From contig JABGPV010000033.1 in NCBI GenBank assembly GCA_018644785.1, forward strand, positions 1-26,769: a DNA stretch of 26,769 bases. The letters run 5' to 3'. The notes under the pieces are model-generated. The model was not told the DNA's origin. It saw only the letters and a list, made by a program, of their open reading frames with translations, and made no database searches. This stretch comes from Deltaproteobacteria bacterium. Lineage in GTDB: Bacteria; Desulfobacterota; DSM-4660; Desulfatiglandales; Desulfatiglandaceae. Positions 1 to 7,364 of the stretch are shown here, piece by piece. The number at the start of each line of letters is the position of its first letter. Within the stretch, counting starts at the first letter, position 1. Made by a program: the position numbers and the translations under genes.

Positions 1-201
1 TTTCTTAAACCGCTCTTGATAGGTCGTGGCGTCGACATTCCCATGCTTATCGTCTTCATAGGAGCAATAGGCGGCTTCATAACATCGGGCGTGATCGGTC
101 TCTTCGTTGGCGCGATCGTTTTCTCAGCCGGTTACAAGCTCTTTTTAATATGGCTCAAAGAGGAAACAGAGCCAGAACCGGAACCAAGCAAAGCTGAGTA
201 G
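1..201 (+). CDS. AI-2E family transporter, C-terminal part (cut by window edge)
   Basis: The frame is open from base 1 and ends at a TAG, giving the last 66 residues of a polytopic membrane protein. The peptide begins FLKPLLIGRGVDIPML and continues with two hydrophobic segments and an acidic, proline-rich tail. It matches the C-terminus of the complete permease at 22826-23926 almost residue for residue, and the DNA is about nine-tenths identical, so the family call (PF01594, AI-2E/PerM type) is carried over from that copy. The two copies diverge in the last dozen codons (EPEPEPSKAE here, EQGHEPGKAE there) and directly after the stop. The family includes autoinducer-2 exporters and Na+/H+ antiporter-like members, so the substrate is unknown. 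Confidence 0.85.
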   Translation, partial: FLKPLLIGRGVDIPMLIVFIGAIGGFITSGVIGLFVGAIVFSAGYKLFLIWLKEETEPEPEPSKAE

Positions 202-311
202 CGATTACCCACGTCCTTTATGTCCGATGTGAACACCAAGAATAACGATATTGAGTCTGAAAACAGCTATTTCTGGAAATCTAATCACAATATTTCAATT
301 GTTAGTTTGTT

Positions 312-528
312 TCCATCCATAAATGGCCCTTTTCTGCAATCCCCCGTCTGCTTCGGGACAGGTCGGCGTCAAACTGCGGGCTTCCTTGTGCGACGTACTA
401 TCGTACGTCTCCGCACAAACCCTTGTTTTCCCCCGCCAAAAGCGCGGGATCTACGACTTGACCTTGCGAAAAGGTCATTTTTGAATTGGAAACCCGCAGT
501 GTCCATATTACCATTAATGGATGGACAC
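312..528. repeat. Nested foldback (MITE-like) palindromic element in the 202-527 gap
   Basis: This gene-free stretch is built of nested inverted repeats. The outer arms are TCCATCCATAAATGG (312-326) and CCATTAATGGATGGA (511-525), with one mismatch. Inside are ACTGCGGG (373-380) and CCCGCAGT (493-500), a long hairpin at 386-418, CCCGC/GCGGG (432-436/444-448) and GACCTT/AAGGTC (460-465/471-476). GTGTCCAT (499-506) and ATGGACAC (521-528) form a further perfect stem reaching the hdeD-like stop codon. Such nesting is typical of non-autonomous foldback elements or large structured repeats, but no transposase is encoded. Nothing else was recognised between 202 and 311. Confidence 0.6.
386..418. repeat. 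Long hairpin inside the foldback element
   Basis: The arms TTGTGCG and ACGTAC, a TATC loop, then GTACGT, a three-base CTC bulge and CGCACAA form a 13-pair stem. It is the apex of the larger foldback at 312-528. No T-tract follows on either strand, so it is not a convincing intrinsic terminator. Confidence 0.65.
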
Positions 529-1100
529 TACTTTGCTTTTTTCTTAATCCCGAAAGCCGTAACAAGGATTATAATACCTCCAATTAGTGCAATAGCCCCC
601 ATGAATTTAATCATTACAAGAAATGACACAAAAGGTGAGGTAATCAGAATGATGCCGAAGACGGTGGAAAAAAGACCCCCCAGAATCATGGTCAATTCTC
701 CTTTGGTTTCTATCCGCAGCCGGATGCCGGCTACAAGGCCGCTTATGCCATAAATAATAGCCGCAATGCCAAGCAACCACAGAAGGAAAGAGGTCGTCAG
801 TACGGTACTTAGTACCGGCTGGGACAATACCACCAATCCGGCAATGATCCCCAGGACACCGGTAAAGATTCCCCACCCCCATGCAGCATGAACTTTCCGG
901 CCTTTTATTGATTTAAATGTTGTTGCTATACCATCAATCAACCAGTACACACCCATAATGATTATGAGGACGGTTAAGGTACCCTGGGGAAAAAGCAATA
1001 GTATCAGGCCCGCTAATAGCAGGGCAAAACCACGAACCATAATAAGCTTCCATAAAGTTGCACCGAGTGTTTTTAACTCATCCTCATTTCGATGTGTCAT
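528..1100 (-). CDS. HdeD/DUF308 family membrane protein
   Basis: The product is 190 residues with six strongly hydrophobic segments arranged as three helical hairpins, and short charged loops (KSIKGRK, RLRIETKGE). This is the size and pattern of the HdeD acid-resistance membrane protein family (DUF308). Segments such as GVYWLIDGIATTFKSI and GIAAIIYGISGLVAGI show the family's typical glycine-rich repeats. A good ribosome site (GAGGAGG) precedes the ATG. HdeD helps E. coli at high cell density and low pH; in other bacteria the role is unproven. The stop codon overlaps the right arm of a perfect inverted repeat (499-528), which may mark the transcript end. It is the last gene of a run of minus-strand genes starting near 4895, though the gaps are wide enough for separate promoters. 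Confidence 0.85.
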   Translation of the reverse strand: MTHRNEDELKTLGATLWKLIMVRGFALLLAGLILLLFPQGTLTVLIIIMGVYWLIDGIATTFKSIKGRKVHAAWGWGIFTGVLGIIAGLVVLSQPVLSTVLTTSFLLWLLGIAAIIYGISGLVAGIRLRIETKGELTMILGGLFSTVFGIILITSPFVSFLVMIKFMGAIALIGGIIILVTAFGIKKKAK

Positions 1101-1168
1101 TGGCTATCCTCCTCTATTTTATTTGGTGTTACTCATGTACATTGTTTTTCACAACCTCCAATTATCCT

Positions 1169-1591
1169 TTATTCACCATCGATAAGCTGTTTTACGGACT
1201 CGCGCATTTTCTTGAAAATTGTTGCATTTCGCAATTCGAGCGGAACCATTTTCCCTTCGTCGATGTCGACAACCGGGGAGCCGTTCAGGCAGTGAAACTC
1301 CATGAAGTATTTCCCGTCGGACACAAACTCTTTTGCGATCGATGAGATCGGATTCTGGTTCCTTTCCGCGTAAGCACCATAGAAGATGGCTCCATTTCCA
1401 AACAGCTCAGCCACTTTATTGTCTAAGCACCCGTTGTCCGTGAAATCATAAATATAGAATCCGTAGAGACTATTTCCCAATTTTTGAATTTTATAATATT
1501 TGCCATAAACAGGGCGATTCTCATCTTCAATAAACGTTTTTTTGGCCAGGGGAATGACTTCTTTTCTAAAATAGAACTCACATACCAACAT
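1169..1591 (-). CDS. Hypothetical protein, 140 aa
   Basis: The family is not recognised. The ATG at 1591 follows a GGAG-type ribosome site at good spacing. The protein is soluble, rich in aromatic residues (GKYYKIQKLGNSLYGFYIYD) and without signal peptide or membrane segment. A second in-frame Met does not occur until late in the protein, which supports the long form. A competing overlapping frame (1423-1614) has no such ribosome site and poorer composition. The C-terminal part (MVPLELRNATIFKKMRES) looks helical. It sits between the HdeD-like gene and a 90-residue unknown gene, both on the same strand. Confidence 0.65.
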   Translation of the reverse strand: MLVCEFYFRKEVIPLAKKTFIEDENRPVYGKYYKIQKLGNSLYGFYIYDFTDNGCLDNKVAELFGNGAIFYGAYAERNQNPISSIAKEFVSDGKYFMEFHCLNGSPVVDIDEGKMVPLELRNATIFKKMRESVKQLIDGE

Positions 1592-1686
1592 GGAAGGCTC
1601 CTATACTTTTTCAAATCTTTCCGCTGCTAAATTCGGTATGTTTACGAAAAATGCGAGCAGTATAAAGAGGTATGTGTAAGTATTCT

Positions 1687-1959
1687 TCATTTTGATGTGT
1701 CGTTTTCCAGGAACTCCACCGCCAGCAGCGTCAAGTGGAGTTCATAAAGTGTGTTTAACAATCCGGACAGTTCTGCCTGATCGCGCACAAGGCCGGCTAA
1801 CTCCGTGACCGGTCCTTCCCGATTCGTTTGACTGCACACCGTGATGCGCAAACCTCCCAGTCTCTCAGACCAGCTTTCGTCCAAAGAACCTAAAACGCGA
1901 ATGCTGTAGTTCCCTGGTCTATCGAAAGGAAAACTTTGTTTGCTTGTTACCTTTGGCAT
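1687..1959 (-). CDS. Small conserved hypothetical protein, 90 aa
   Basis: The sequence YSIRVLGSLDESWSERLGG followed by RITV, then LAGLVRDQAELSGLLN and LYELHLTLLAVE, has the layout of a widespread small bacterial family. In that family an RVxGxLDxxWSxW-like opening is followed by LxGxVxDQAALxGLL and LLSVE. The family has no established function that I can name; recognition is from memory of the motif pattern. There is an AGGA-type ribosome site upstream. There is no signal peptide and the fold is likely a small alpha/beta domain. It lies 56 bases downstream of the patatin-like lipoprotein gene. Confidence 0.7.
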   Translation of the reverse strand: MPKVTSKQSFPFDRPGNYSIRVLGSLDESWSERLGGLRITVCSQTNREGPVTELAGLVRDQAELSGLLNTLYELHLTLLAVEFLENDTSK

Positions 1960-2015
1960 TTTTCATGGTCCTTTCTAGATGATGCTTTTTTTTAAGGGAA
2001 GTCAACGAAGCTGGT

Positions 2016-3392
2016 TTATTTGCGTTGTTCTTTGTTTCCGCGGCTGAAGTCGATAAAATTCTTTAGTTGCGGTGACTCCTGCAGCACCTCACGGGCAGCC
2101 GATATAAGGCTGTCAACCTGCTCGTCCTCCAGATCAAAATTGGTACCGATGTTGTTGAGATAGTCTCGTTTTTCCTTATCCTGGACTGCTTGAAAACTCA
2201 CTTCAACAAAATCCATCGTGACCGGTCGATCCGGCGTCGAAATCTGTTTCGCCCAAAGTTCAAAAGAAGCACCTACGATCTGCATGGTATCATTGCTATA
2301 CCGGCCGATCTGGTCAGAGCTGATGGCCCCGATCACTTGACTGAGACCCGGTGCGTCCCTTTCTAAAGTCCATTCCGACGCAGGAGTTGCGTTGGCGTTT
2401 ACCGAAATAATGAGGATTTTTTTCACATTATGGTGGCGGAGTTCGGCAAAAGCCGTGTGCGGATCCCCCACAAAGTCTACAGTGTTGTAAAAGACGCGCA
2501 AACCGAGGTTGTCGGAGATGCCACCGTCCACCAGGTGAATCCATGGCCGTTTTTTCTTATCGAGGTATTCCAGCAAAACACGCGCTTCCATCTTTCTGGA
2601 AGAGGTAATCCCTTTTTCTTTCAGGGCATCTTCCAGCCATACGGGCGGTTGATACCCACAGGTTCCGGCAAAGCTTTTGATCGTAATGGGCGAAAGAAGA
2701 ACCGGAACAGCGGACGAAGCCGCCACCGCACGGGAAACCGGGTACGAATCGAAATCGGCACAGATCAGATTGAATATCCAAGGGGTGAAAGAGAAACGCA
2801 TCCCGGTGGCCAGGTCCGTGGAATTGATAACAATAACCGGGGCGCCCGACCGCCGTAAATCCGAAAAAGTGGCGTTGTTGAAAAGGATTTTGTCGTAGAA
2901 CACGGCCGCCAGGTCGGACCGGCCATAGGAGGCACTCAGGAGCCGAACCCAGTTGACCGGGTTCAAAACCTCTTCCAGGAGTTCGCCTTCCACGTCCTTT
3001 CTCAGAAAACGTTCCTCAAAATCCTCAAAGATCTTGTCACCGTAAAGCCCGTAATAGGCCGCCGTAAAACTGCCTCCAGACACGGACGATATCACGTCAA
3101 CTTCCTGGAGCAACGGTCGTGGGCCATTTTCAGTCATCACCTGGATGTCGGCGAGTTCGTGGAGAACGCCATAAGCAAATGCAGCGGCACGGGTTCCTCC
3201 CCCGGAAAAAGCCAAAAAAACGAGGAGCTCTGGCGAACGCTCCCCTGAAATTTGATCACCGATACTCTGATGCAGCGCCGGCGTCCATTGGGTGAGGGGC
3301 TTGTCCACTGCGGTGAAATTCGCGCATGCAGATAGTACGAGGGTCAGGCTCAGAAGACATGGGCGCGATGTTCGCAACAGGTGCTTTAACAT
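2016..3392 (-). CDS. Patatin-like phospholipase, lipoprotein
   Basis: The protein has 458 residues and a lipoprotein signal peptide ending in LSAC, with Cys23 as the predicted lipidated residue. It should therefore be anchored in the outer membrane or periplasm. Patatin features are clear: the glycine-rich oxyanion motif SGGGTRAA (63-70), the nucleophile elbow SSVSGG with Ser105 as probable nucleophile, and the catalytic Asp289 in DGGISDN. The family cleaves acyl esters of phospholipids or related lipids with a Ser/Asp dyad. The first position of the GxSxG elbow is Ser rather than Gly, which I recall as common in lipoprotein members. The ribosome site AAGGAGG supports this ATG. It lies 18 bases after the alpha/beta hydrolase gene and is probably co-transcribed with it, suggesting linked lipid or ester hydrolysis at the cell envelope. 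Confidence 0.9.
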   Translation of the reverse strand: MLKHLLRTSRPCLLSLTLVLSACANFTAVDKPLTQWTPALHQSIGDQISGERSPELLVFLAFSGGGTRAAAFAYGVLHELADIQVMTENGPRPLLQEVDVISSVSGGSFTAAYYGLYGDKIFEDFEERFLRKDVEGELLEEVLNPVNWVRLLSASYGRSDLAAVFYDKILFNNATFSDLRRSGAPVIVINSTDLATGMRFSFTPWIFNLICADFDSYPVSRAVAASSAVPVLLSPITIKSFAGTCGYQPPVWLEDALKEKGITSSRKMEARVLLEYLDKKKRPWIHLVDGGISDNLGLRVFYNTVDFVGDPHTAFAELRHHNVKKILIISVNANATPASEWTLERDAPGLSQVIGAISSDQIGRYSNDTMQIVGASFELWAKQISTPDRPVTMDFVEVSFQAVQDKEKRDYLNNIGTNFDLEDEQVDSLISAAREVLQESPQLKNFIDFSRGNKEQRK

Positions 3393-3410
3393 GATATCAT
3401 CCTCCTTGCA

Positions 3411-4895
3411 TTACGGTTTGGCCTTGGGTTTTTGACCCAACAAAGAATCGATCTCATGGAGCAGTCGGCCTTCCATGTATGCGAAAAAGGGGTTATGGCG
3501 AAGACGCATCAATTGGCCCACTGAAACAGTCAGGAGACCGGTCTCCCCGCGAGGCTGTAGCCTGCCGAGGGGCAGTCCGTGGTATCTTGTGTTTGGGTCC
3601 GCTTTTCCGCCGTAAACCGGGTCGTTGGGTGGAAAGGGAATGGCAACGTGTGCCAGGGAGTACACCCCGGAAGGCCAGGACATGGACAAAGGCGTGGAAT
3701 CTTCTGAACGTGAGCGGGGAGCCTGGGTTTGCTGGGTTACAAATTCGGAATCCGGGCTCACGTTGGAAATCACCGTGAGCCGGTAGGGAAGATCGGACCG
3801 GGCCTGAAGGCGTTTCAGGGGACCGTCATCGGCGGACGGAAGAAAGGGCGCAAGTTGGTCGAAACGGTTCACGTCGAACACCACCAACTCGCTCTCCGCA
3901 TTTTCCAGCCTGTCATAGAACCGGTGGATGGTCGCACCCGTTTCCACGGTGGAGTCGATCCACGACAAAAAGGTGAGCACGGGCGGAAAACCGGCAAACC
4001 TCCCCGCCTCGCGCGTATTTTCCACCTGGTCTTGAAGGGCAGCCGTTATATCGTGTGCCTGTTGGCCGGCGTTTTTCGGGAAGGAGTTGTATTTGTAGGG
4101 GTCATACTCCGGCTCAATGGACAGCCACTTGAATTTTTCAAAATAGGGCAAAAAACTCAGGATCCTATCGGAGTTCGAAATCGAGGCGAATGGCGTGATT
4201 CCGATCTCGGGTGAAAAGAGAACCAACCGGTCCGGATTGGGCAGGCCAGGGTCGGACAGGGCATCGAGGGAATATTTGACCGCGACGGCGCCGCCGTTCG
4301 AGTAGCCTGCAATCACGAACGGCAGGTCCGTGCCGATTCGATTTCGAATGTGGCGCGCACCAATTCGGCTCGCAGCCACCCAATCCTGCCATCGCACCTT
4401 TGTCAAGGCGCCCGGCACGGTTCCGTGGGCGGGCAAGCGAAGCCCGAGGACATAGAACCCCCTGGCGTGAAGGATTTCTCCGATTCGGCGCAGACTGTAC
4501 GGCGAGTCGGTGAGACCGTGAAAGAGCAGGGCGCCGCCTTTAATCTTCTCCGGAACCAGCTCAAAAGTCCTGTTCCAGTTGCGTCCGTGACCTTCCGGAT
4601 CCTGAGGCCCCCCGGTGTAATAGCGGCTGTAGGTCATATCCTTTGTTCGTGCCACCTGGTCGTAGACCTTCTGCTTCAGCTCCTTAAAGAGCCTTTCTTC
4701 CCGATCCAGGTAATCCTGCAATGTGCTCTTCGGTGTGGCATCACGGGCCGTAAATTCTTCCGATAGGGTGACCGTGTGCCAGATGTGAAGCGCCGACATG
4801 GTTCGGGACTCAAAGGCCCAGGCGAGTAACAGGGTGAAGGCGATAATAACAGCCAGCAAGAAGGACTTGACAATCCATCTGAGAATACGTTTCAT
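3411..4895 (-). CDS. Membrane-anchored alpha/beta hydrolase (serine hydrolase)
   Basis: With the start at 4895 the product is 494 residues. It begins MKRILRWIVKSFLLAV, a signal anchor, and a purine-rich AAGGGG/AAAGGG tract lies just upstream. An ATG at 4994 would add 33 residues in front of the anchor and is less likely. The core fold shows the oxyanion HG in LLFHGLTDSP (about 124-132), PAHG (155-158) and the nucleophile elbow GYSNGG with Ser199. The layout is that of the serine aminopeptidase S33/monoglyceride lipase-like group. The stretch between the anchor and the fold and the last about 100 residues are not recognised. Substrate is unknown; an ester or lipid is plausible given the patatin lipoprotein that follows 18 bases later. 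Confidence 0.8.
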   Translation of the reverse strand: MKRILRWIVKSFLLAVIIAFTLLLAWAFESRTMSALHIWHTVTLSEEFTARDATPKSTLQDYLDREERLFKELKQKVYDQVARTKDMTYSRYYTGGPQDPEGHGRNWNRTFELVPEKIKGGALLFHGLTDSPYSLRRIGEILHARGFYVLGLRLPAHGTVPGALTKVRWQDWVAASRIGARHIRNRIGTDLPFVIAGYSNGGAVAVKYSLDALSDPGLPNPDRLVLFSPEIGITPFASISNSDRILSFLPYFEKFKWLSIEPEYDPYKYNSFPKNAGQQAHDITAALQDQVENTREAGRFAGFPPVLTFLSWIDSTVETGATIHRFYDRLENAESELVVFDVNRFDQLAPFLPSADDGPLKRLQARSDLPYRLTVISNVSPDSEFVTQQTQAPRSRSEDSTPLSMSWPSGVYSLAHVAIPFPPNDPVYGGKADPNTRYHGLPLGRLQPRGETGLLTVSVGQLMRLRHNPFFAYMEGRLLHEIDSLLGQKPKAKP

Positions 4896-5033
4896 AATCC
4901 CTTTCCCCTTGAGGATTTTTCCATGAAATCTATGCAGATTGTAATAAGTTCTTAGCGAGCAGACGGAATCTTCTTTTCCCTCCGGTTTCATCATTCAACT
5001 CGAAAACCAGAGCATCAATTAATAAGATCAGTC

Positions 5034-5249
5034 TCACAGCAGCGGTTCTTCCCAGTACTGCGGCGTTTTCGACATATCGACCTGCGAGGCGGCCCGCGTA
5101 AACTCGCCGGAGGCCGTCATGCCGGTGACGAGCTCGGGCTTCATGATCTGGTGCTCCTCGCCGAGGTTCTCCAGATCCTCGATGACACGCTTGTCGGTCA
5201 GCCCGAGGCTCAAGATGTACTGGCAGCACTGGGTCAGCGAGATCCGCAC
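5034..5249 (-). CDS. Small unknown protein following AcnX swivel subunit (GTG start proposed)
   Basis: From a GTG at 5249 to the TGA the frame encodes 71 residues (VRISLTQCCQYILSLGL at the start, YWEEPLL at the end) with codon use typical of real genes here: mostly G or C in third positions. It begins 25 bases after the swivel subunit stop, suggesting translational coupling. An ATG 147 bases further upstream would give 120 residues, but that extension overlaps the swivel gene in another frame and has the composition of a shadow. The ribosome site is weak, so the exact start is uncertain. The sequence is mostly helical with a CC pair; no family is recognised. Its position at the end of the AcnX operon suggests an accessory role. 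Confidence 0.6.
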   Translation of the reverse strand: MRISLTQCCQYILSLGLTDKRVIEDLENLGEEHQIMKPELVTGMTASGEFTRAASQVDMSKTPQYWEEPLL

Positions 5250-5274
5250 GCTGTAGCTGCCGCTCGGACGTTGC

Positions 5275-5724
5275 TCAGCCGACCTCGACGGTTCCGTCTT
5301 CTTTGATGGAGACTGGATCACCGGATTTGACCGCCTCAAGGAACTCGTCCCCGAGCAGGTCGATGGTGATGACGCGGCGGCCATTCCAGACATCATCCAT
5401 CAACAGTCCGGCAAACGAAACGGAGTCGATGTGCTGCGAGAACAACATCGCCTTGGGCCCCACACCCAAACTCCCCACGCCCATCAACGAGGCTCCGCCC
5501 AGAGAGGAGCCTACGGTCACCGTGGTACAGATAATCGCGCCGCTCAGTTCTTTTTTGTAAAAGTCCTTGTTGTTTGGATCGGTGCAGGGAGCACTGTCGG
5601 ACCTGCCGGCAAAAAGGTTCTCGAGATAGGATCCGCTCGTATTGAAAGGCTGTTTTGAAGCGAGCGCTTTTCCCTCGAGCTTGCCGGAAAGCAGCGGCCG
5701 TCCTTTGAATGTTTTCTTGGCCAT
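5275..5724 (-). CDS. Aconitase X swivel domain (small subunit, DUF126)
   Basis: The 149-residue product starts MAKKTFKGRPLLSGKLEG, typical of the AcnX small subunit, where a swivelling beta domain closes over the active site of the large subunit. The serine-rich turn VGSSLGGASLM corresponds to the GRGSSS-like loop that supplies the active-site serine in the family. The C-terminus GDPVSIKEDGTVEVG is the normal DUF126 end. The second ATG (5724) was chosen because AAGGAG lies seven bases before it; an ATG seven codons earlier lacks a site. AcnX enzymes are dehydratases or isomerases such as cis-3-hydroxy-L-proline dehydratase and archaeal phosphomevalonate dehydratase. The large subunit gene ends 101 bases upstream, with a stem-loop in between. 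Confidence 0.88.
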   Translation of the reverse strand: MAKKTFKGRPLLSGKLEGKALASKQPFNTSGSYLENLFAGRSDSAPCTDPNNKDFYKKELSGAIICTTVTVGSSLGGASLMGVGSLGVGPKAMLFSQHIDSVSFAGLLMDDVWNGRRVITIDLLGDEFLEAVKSGDPVSIKEDGTVEVG

Positions 5725-5768
5725 TGGTTTCTCCTTATTTATCATTTTGTATTCGTTTTTTTGCTTTG

Positions 5769-5800
5769 ATCGTCGAGGTTCGCTCTGCGAACCACACGAT
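5769..5800 (-). promoter_or_regulatory. Perfect stem-loop between AcnX large and small subunit genes
   Basis: GGTTCGC (5777-5783) and GCGAACC (5787-5793) pair perfectly around a three-base loop. Outer bases ATCGT and ACGAT extend the stem. On the minus-strand transcript it lies between the two subunit genes. A run of A/T follows about 15 bases later, so partial termination or an RNA-stabilising role are both possible. Confidence 0.6.
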
Positions 5801-5825
5801 ACTGATCGCGGAACAATCAGCGACT

Positions 5826-7277
5826 TTACGCTTCCTTCGGAATCTTACCCGTCAAGATGACCTCGAGGATGGCATCGTCCTTGAGGTAGCGCACTGAGGG
5901 ATAGTAGTTCCGCGTCTTGGGGGAATTCGTGACGCCGTAAATCCTGTCGGAGAACCCTTTCATGCCCGCGTAACTCACCACGCACATGTTGGTGAACCTC
6001 ACATTAGCCTCCGTCATCTTGCCGACCAGCAGCGGGTGCTCCTTGACAAGGTGGTCCCGCACCACGTTCGAGCAGAACAGCCTGGTCGGGATGGCGGCCG
6101 TTTTCAGGCCTCTCTTCTCGACCGCCTCCGTCACCTTCGTTCCCCACCAGAGGAGTTCCTCGTAGGAGTTGTGCGGACAGCCAATCAAAGCGACCGTCGG
6201 GTCTTCCGGACGGCCTTCCCATTCAACCGGGAAGGTGCCGAGGACCCGCGCCTGCTCGGCATCGTCGTAGACGTAGGTCTGGTAGCCCTTCTTCATCAGC
6301 TTGTTGCGACCCTTCTCCTTCGCGTCAGGAGTGAGATTTTCCACGTGGTAGAGGCCCACGGCGCCAGCGGCCGCGGTGGCACAGCCCATTTTCTTCAGGA
6401 GGTGCATGTTGTCGTCGGAAACTTCGGTACCCAGGTATTGGTCCAGGCCGGTGATAAAGGGGACGCCATCGACAACTTTGTAGCCGATGGCCGAGCCGAG
6501 CACGCCCCAATCCGGCTCTTCCGAGGTCTTCACTTCTACGAGCCAATTGGCCATGCGGCCTTCGTCCGTCATCAGCCCGAACAGCGGCGCCTTGCCGAGA
6601 AGCCCGCAGAGCAGTTCCATGCCGCCGGCATTCCGGTTGGTCCGGAGTCCGAGTGCGGAGTTGCCGTAGTTGGTCGCGGAAGACTCCGCCCAGGCCACGT
6701 AGGTCCCCGGGGGCGGCGCATTGCCGACCTCGGGCGCGTAGCAGACGCAGCTGCGGTAGTTCAGGTCCGGCGCGCCGAGTTGGGCATGAACCCAATCAAG
6801 GTCCCGCTGATACCGGTAACCCTCGTAGATCAACTCCATGTCCGTCTTGTTATTATTGACGTTGTAAACGTCGTAGCAACGCGGATTGACGGTGTAGGGT
6901 GCGTAAGTCTTCAACCCGGCATCGGCGCATTCCTGAAACAGATCGATCATCGGCTTCATGTAGTCCGTCCCGGTATACAGGGAGCAGTGTGGCGCGCCGC
7001 CGAGATCGACCAGTTTTGGGGCTCCGAAGGCATTGCCATGAGCGACGACAATTTTCATGACCTTGGCCAGTGCCTCCCCCTTCTTGCCATCCATGATGTC
7101 CTGCTCTTCCTTGGTAAGAGGCATCTGGTAGGGCGCTTTCGGATCAGCCTGCTGCGACTTACTGCTAGTGTGCGCGAATCCCGGTTGCGGCTTCCCGTCC
7201 GGGCCCGTCGCGGCCATGTCGGACATCCCGAGCTTCCCCGCATAACCGGGAAGCTTATTTTTTTGCTTGATAGTCAT
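5826..7277 (-). CDS. acnX: Aconitase X catalytic (large) subunit, DUF521
   Basis: The protein has 483 residues. After a non-conserved leader of about 50 residues the AcnX domain starts at LTKEEQDIMDGKKG and continues with AKVMKIVVAHGNAFGA. A hallmark block, AWAESSATNYGNSALG followed by RTNRN, lies at about 195-216 and contributes to the active site in known members. Cysteines at PHCSLY (Cys98), LIGCPHNS, RLFCSN and NMCVVS are candidate iron-sulfur ligands. Known AcnX enzymes dehydrate cis-3-hydroxy-L-proline (bacteria, fungi) or mevalonate 5-phosphate (archaea) using an Fe-S cluster; many bacterial members have no assigned substrate. AAGGAG precedes the ATG by nine bases. It is encoded after an exported SMP-30-like protein and before the swivel subunit, as a split enzyme. 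The N-terminal leader is not a signal peptide, so the enzyme is cytoplasmic. Confidence 0.88.
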   Translation of the reverse strand: MTIKQKNKLPGYAGKLGMSDMAATGPDGKPQPGFAHTSSKSQQADPKAPYQMPLTKEEQDIMDGKKGEALAKVMKIVVAHGNAFGAPKLVDLGGAPHCSLYTGTDYMKPMIDLFQECADAGLKTYAPYTVNPRCYDVYNVNNNKTDMELIYEGYRYQRDLDWVHAQLGAPDLNYRSCVCYAPEVGNAPPPGTYVAWAESSATNYGNSALGLRTNRNAGGMELLCGLLGKAPLFGLMTDEGRMANWLVEVKTSEEPDWGVLGSAIGYKVVDGVPFITGLDQYLGTEVSDDNMHLLKKMGCATAAAGAVGLYHVENLTPDAKEKGRNKLMKKGYQTYVYDDAEQARVLGTFPVEWEGRPEDPTVALIGCPHNSYEELLWWGTKVTEAVEKRGLKTAAIPTRLFCSNVVRDHLVKEHPLLVGKMTEANVRFTNMCVVSYAGMKGFSDRIYGVTNSPKTRNYYPSVRYLKDDAILEVILTGKIPKEA

Positions 7278-7322
7278 TTTTTATTTCTCCTTCAGTTTTT
7301 AATTTTAATGCCGGGTTAGGTA

Positions 7323-7357
7323 TTGAACTTAACGCCCTTCGGGCGGACTATGTTCAA
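7323..7357 (-). promoter_or_regulatory. Stem-loop between SMP-30-like and AcnX genes
   Basis: TTGAAC (7323-7328) pairs with GTTCAA (7352-7357), and CGCCC (7333-7337) with GGGCG (7341-7345) inside it. It starts seven bases after the SMP-30-like stop codon on the minus-strand transcript. There is no T-tract, so an RNA-stability or processing element is more likely than a full terminator. Confidence 0.55.
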
Positions 7358-7364
7358 GTCAAAT

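Noticed and set aside
220..753. 177-codon plus-strand frame after the permease fragment
   Set aside because: It runs through the foldback element and then antisense to the HdeD-like gene, with no domain or ribosome site.
5250..5396. Long form (120 aa) of the unknown protein after the swivel subunit
   Set aside because: The upstream extension overlaps the swivel gene in another frame and is Ser/Pro-rich in the manner of a shadow frame.
6036..7319. 427-codon plus-strand frame opposite the AcnX large subunit
   Set aside because: It mirrors the AcnX gene in a GC-rich region, has no ribosome site or recognisable domain, and the minus-strand frame has clear family motifs.
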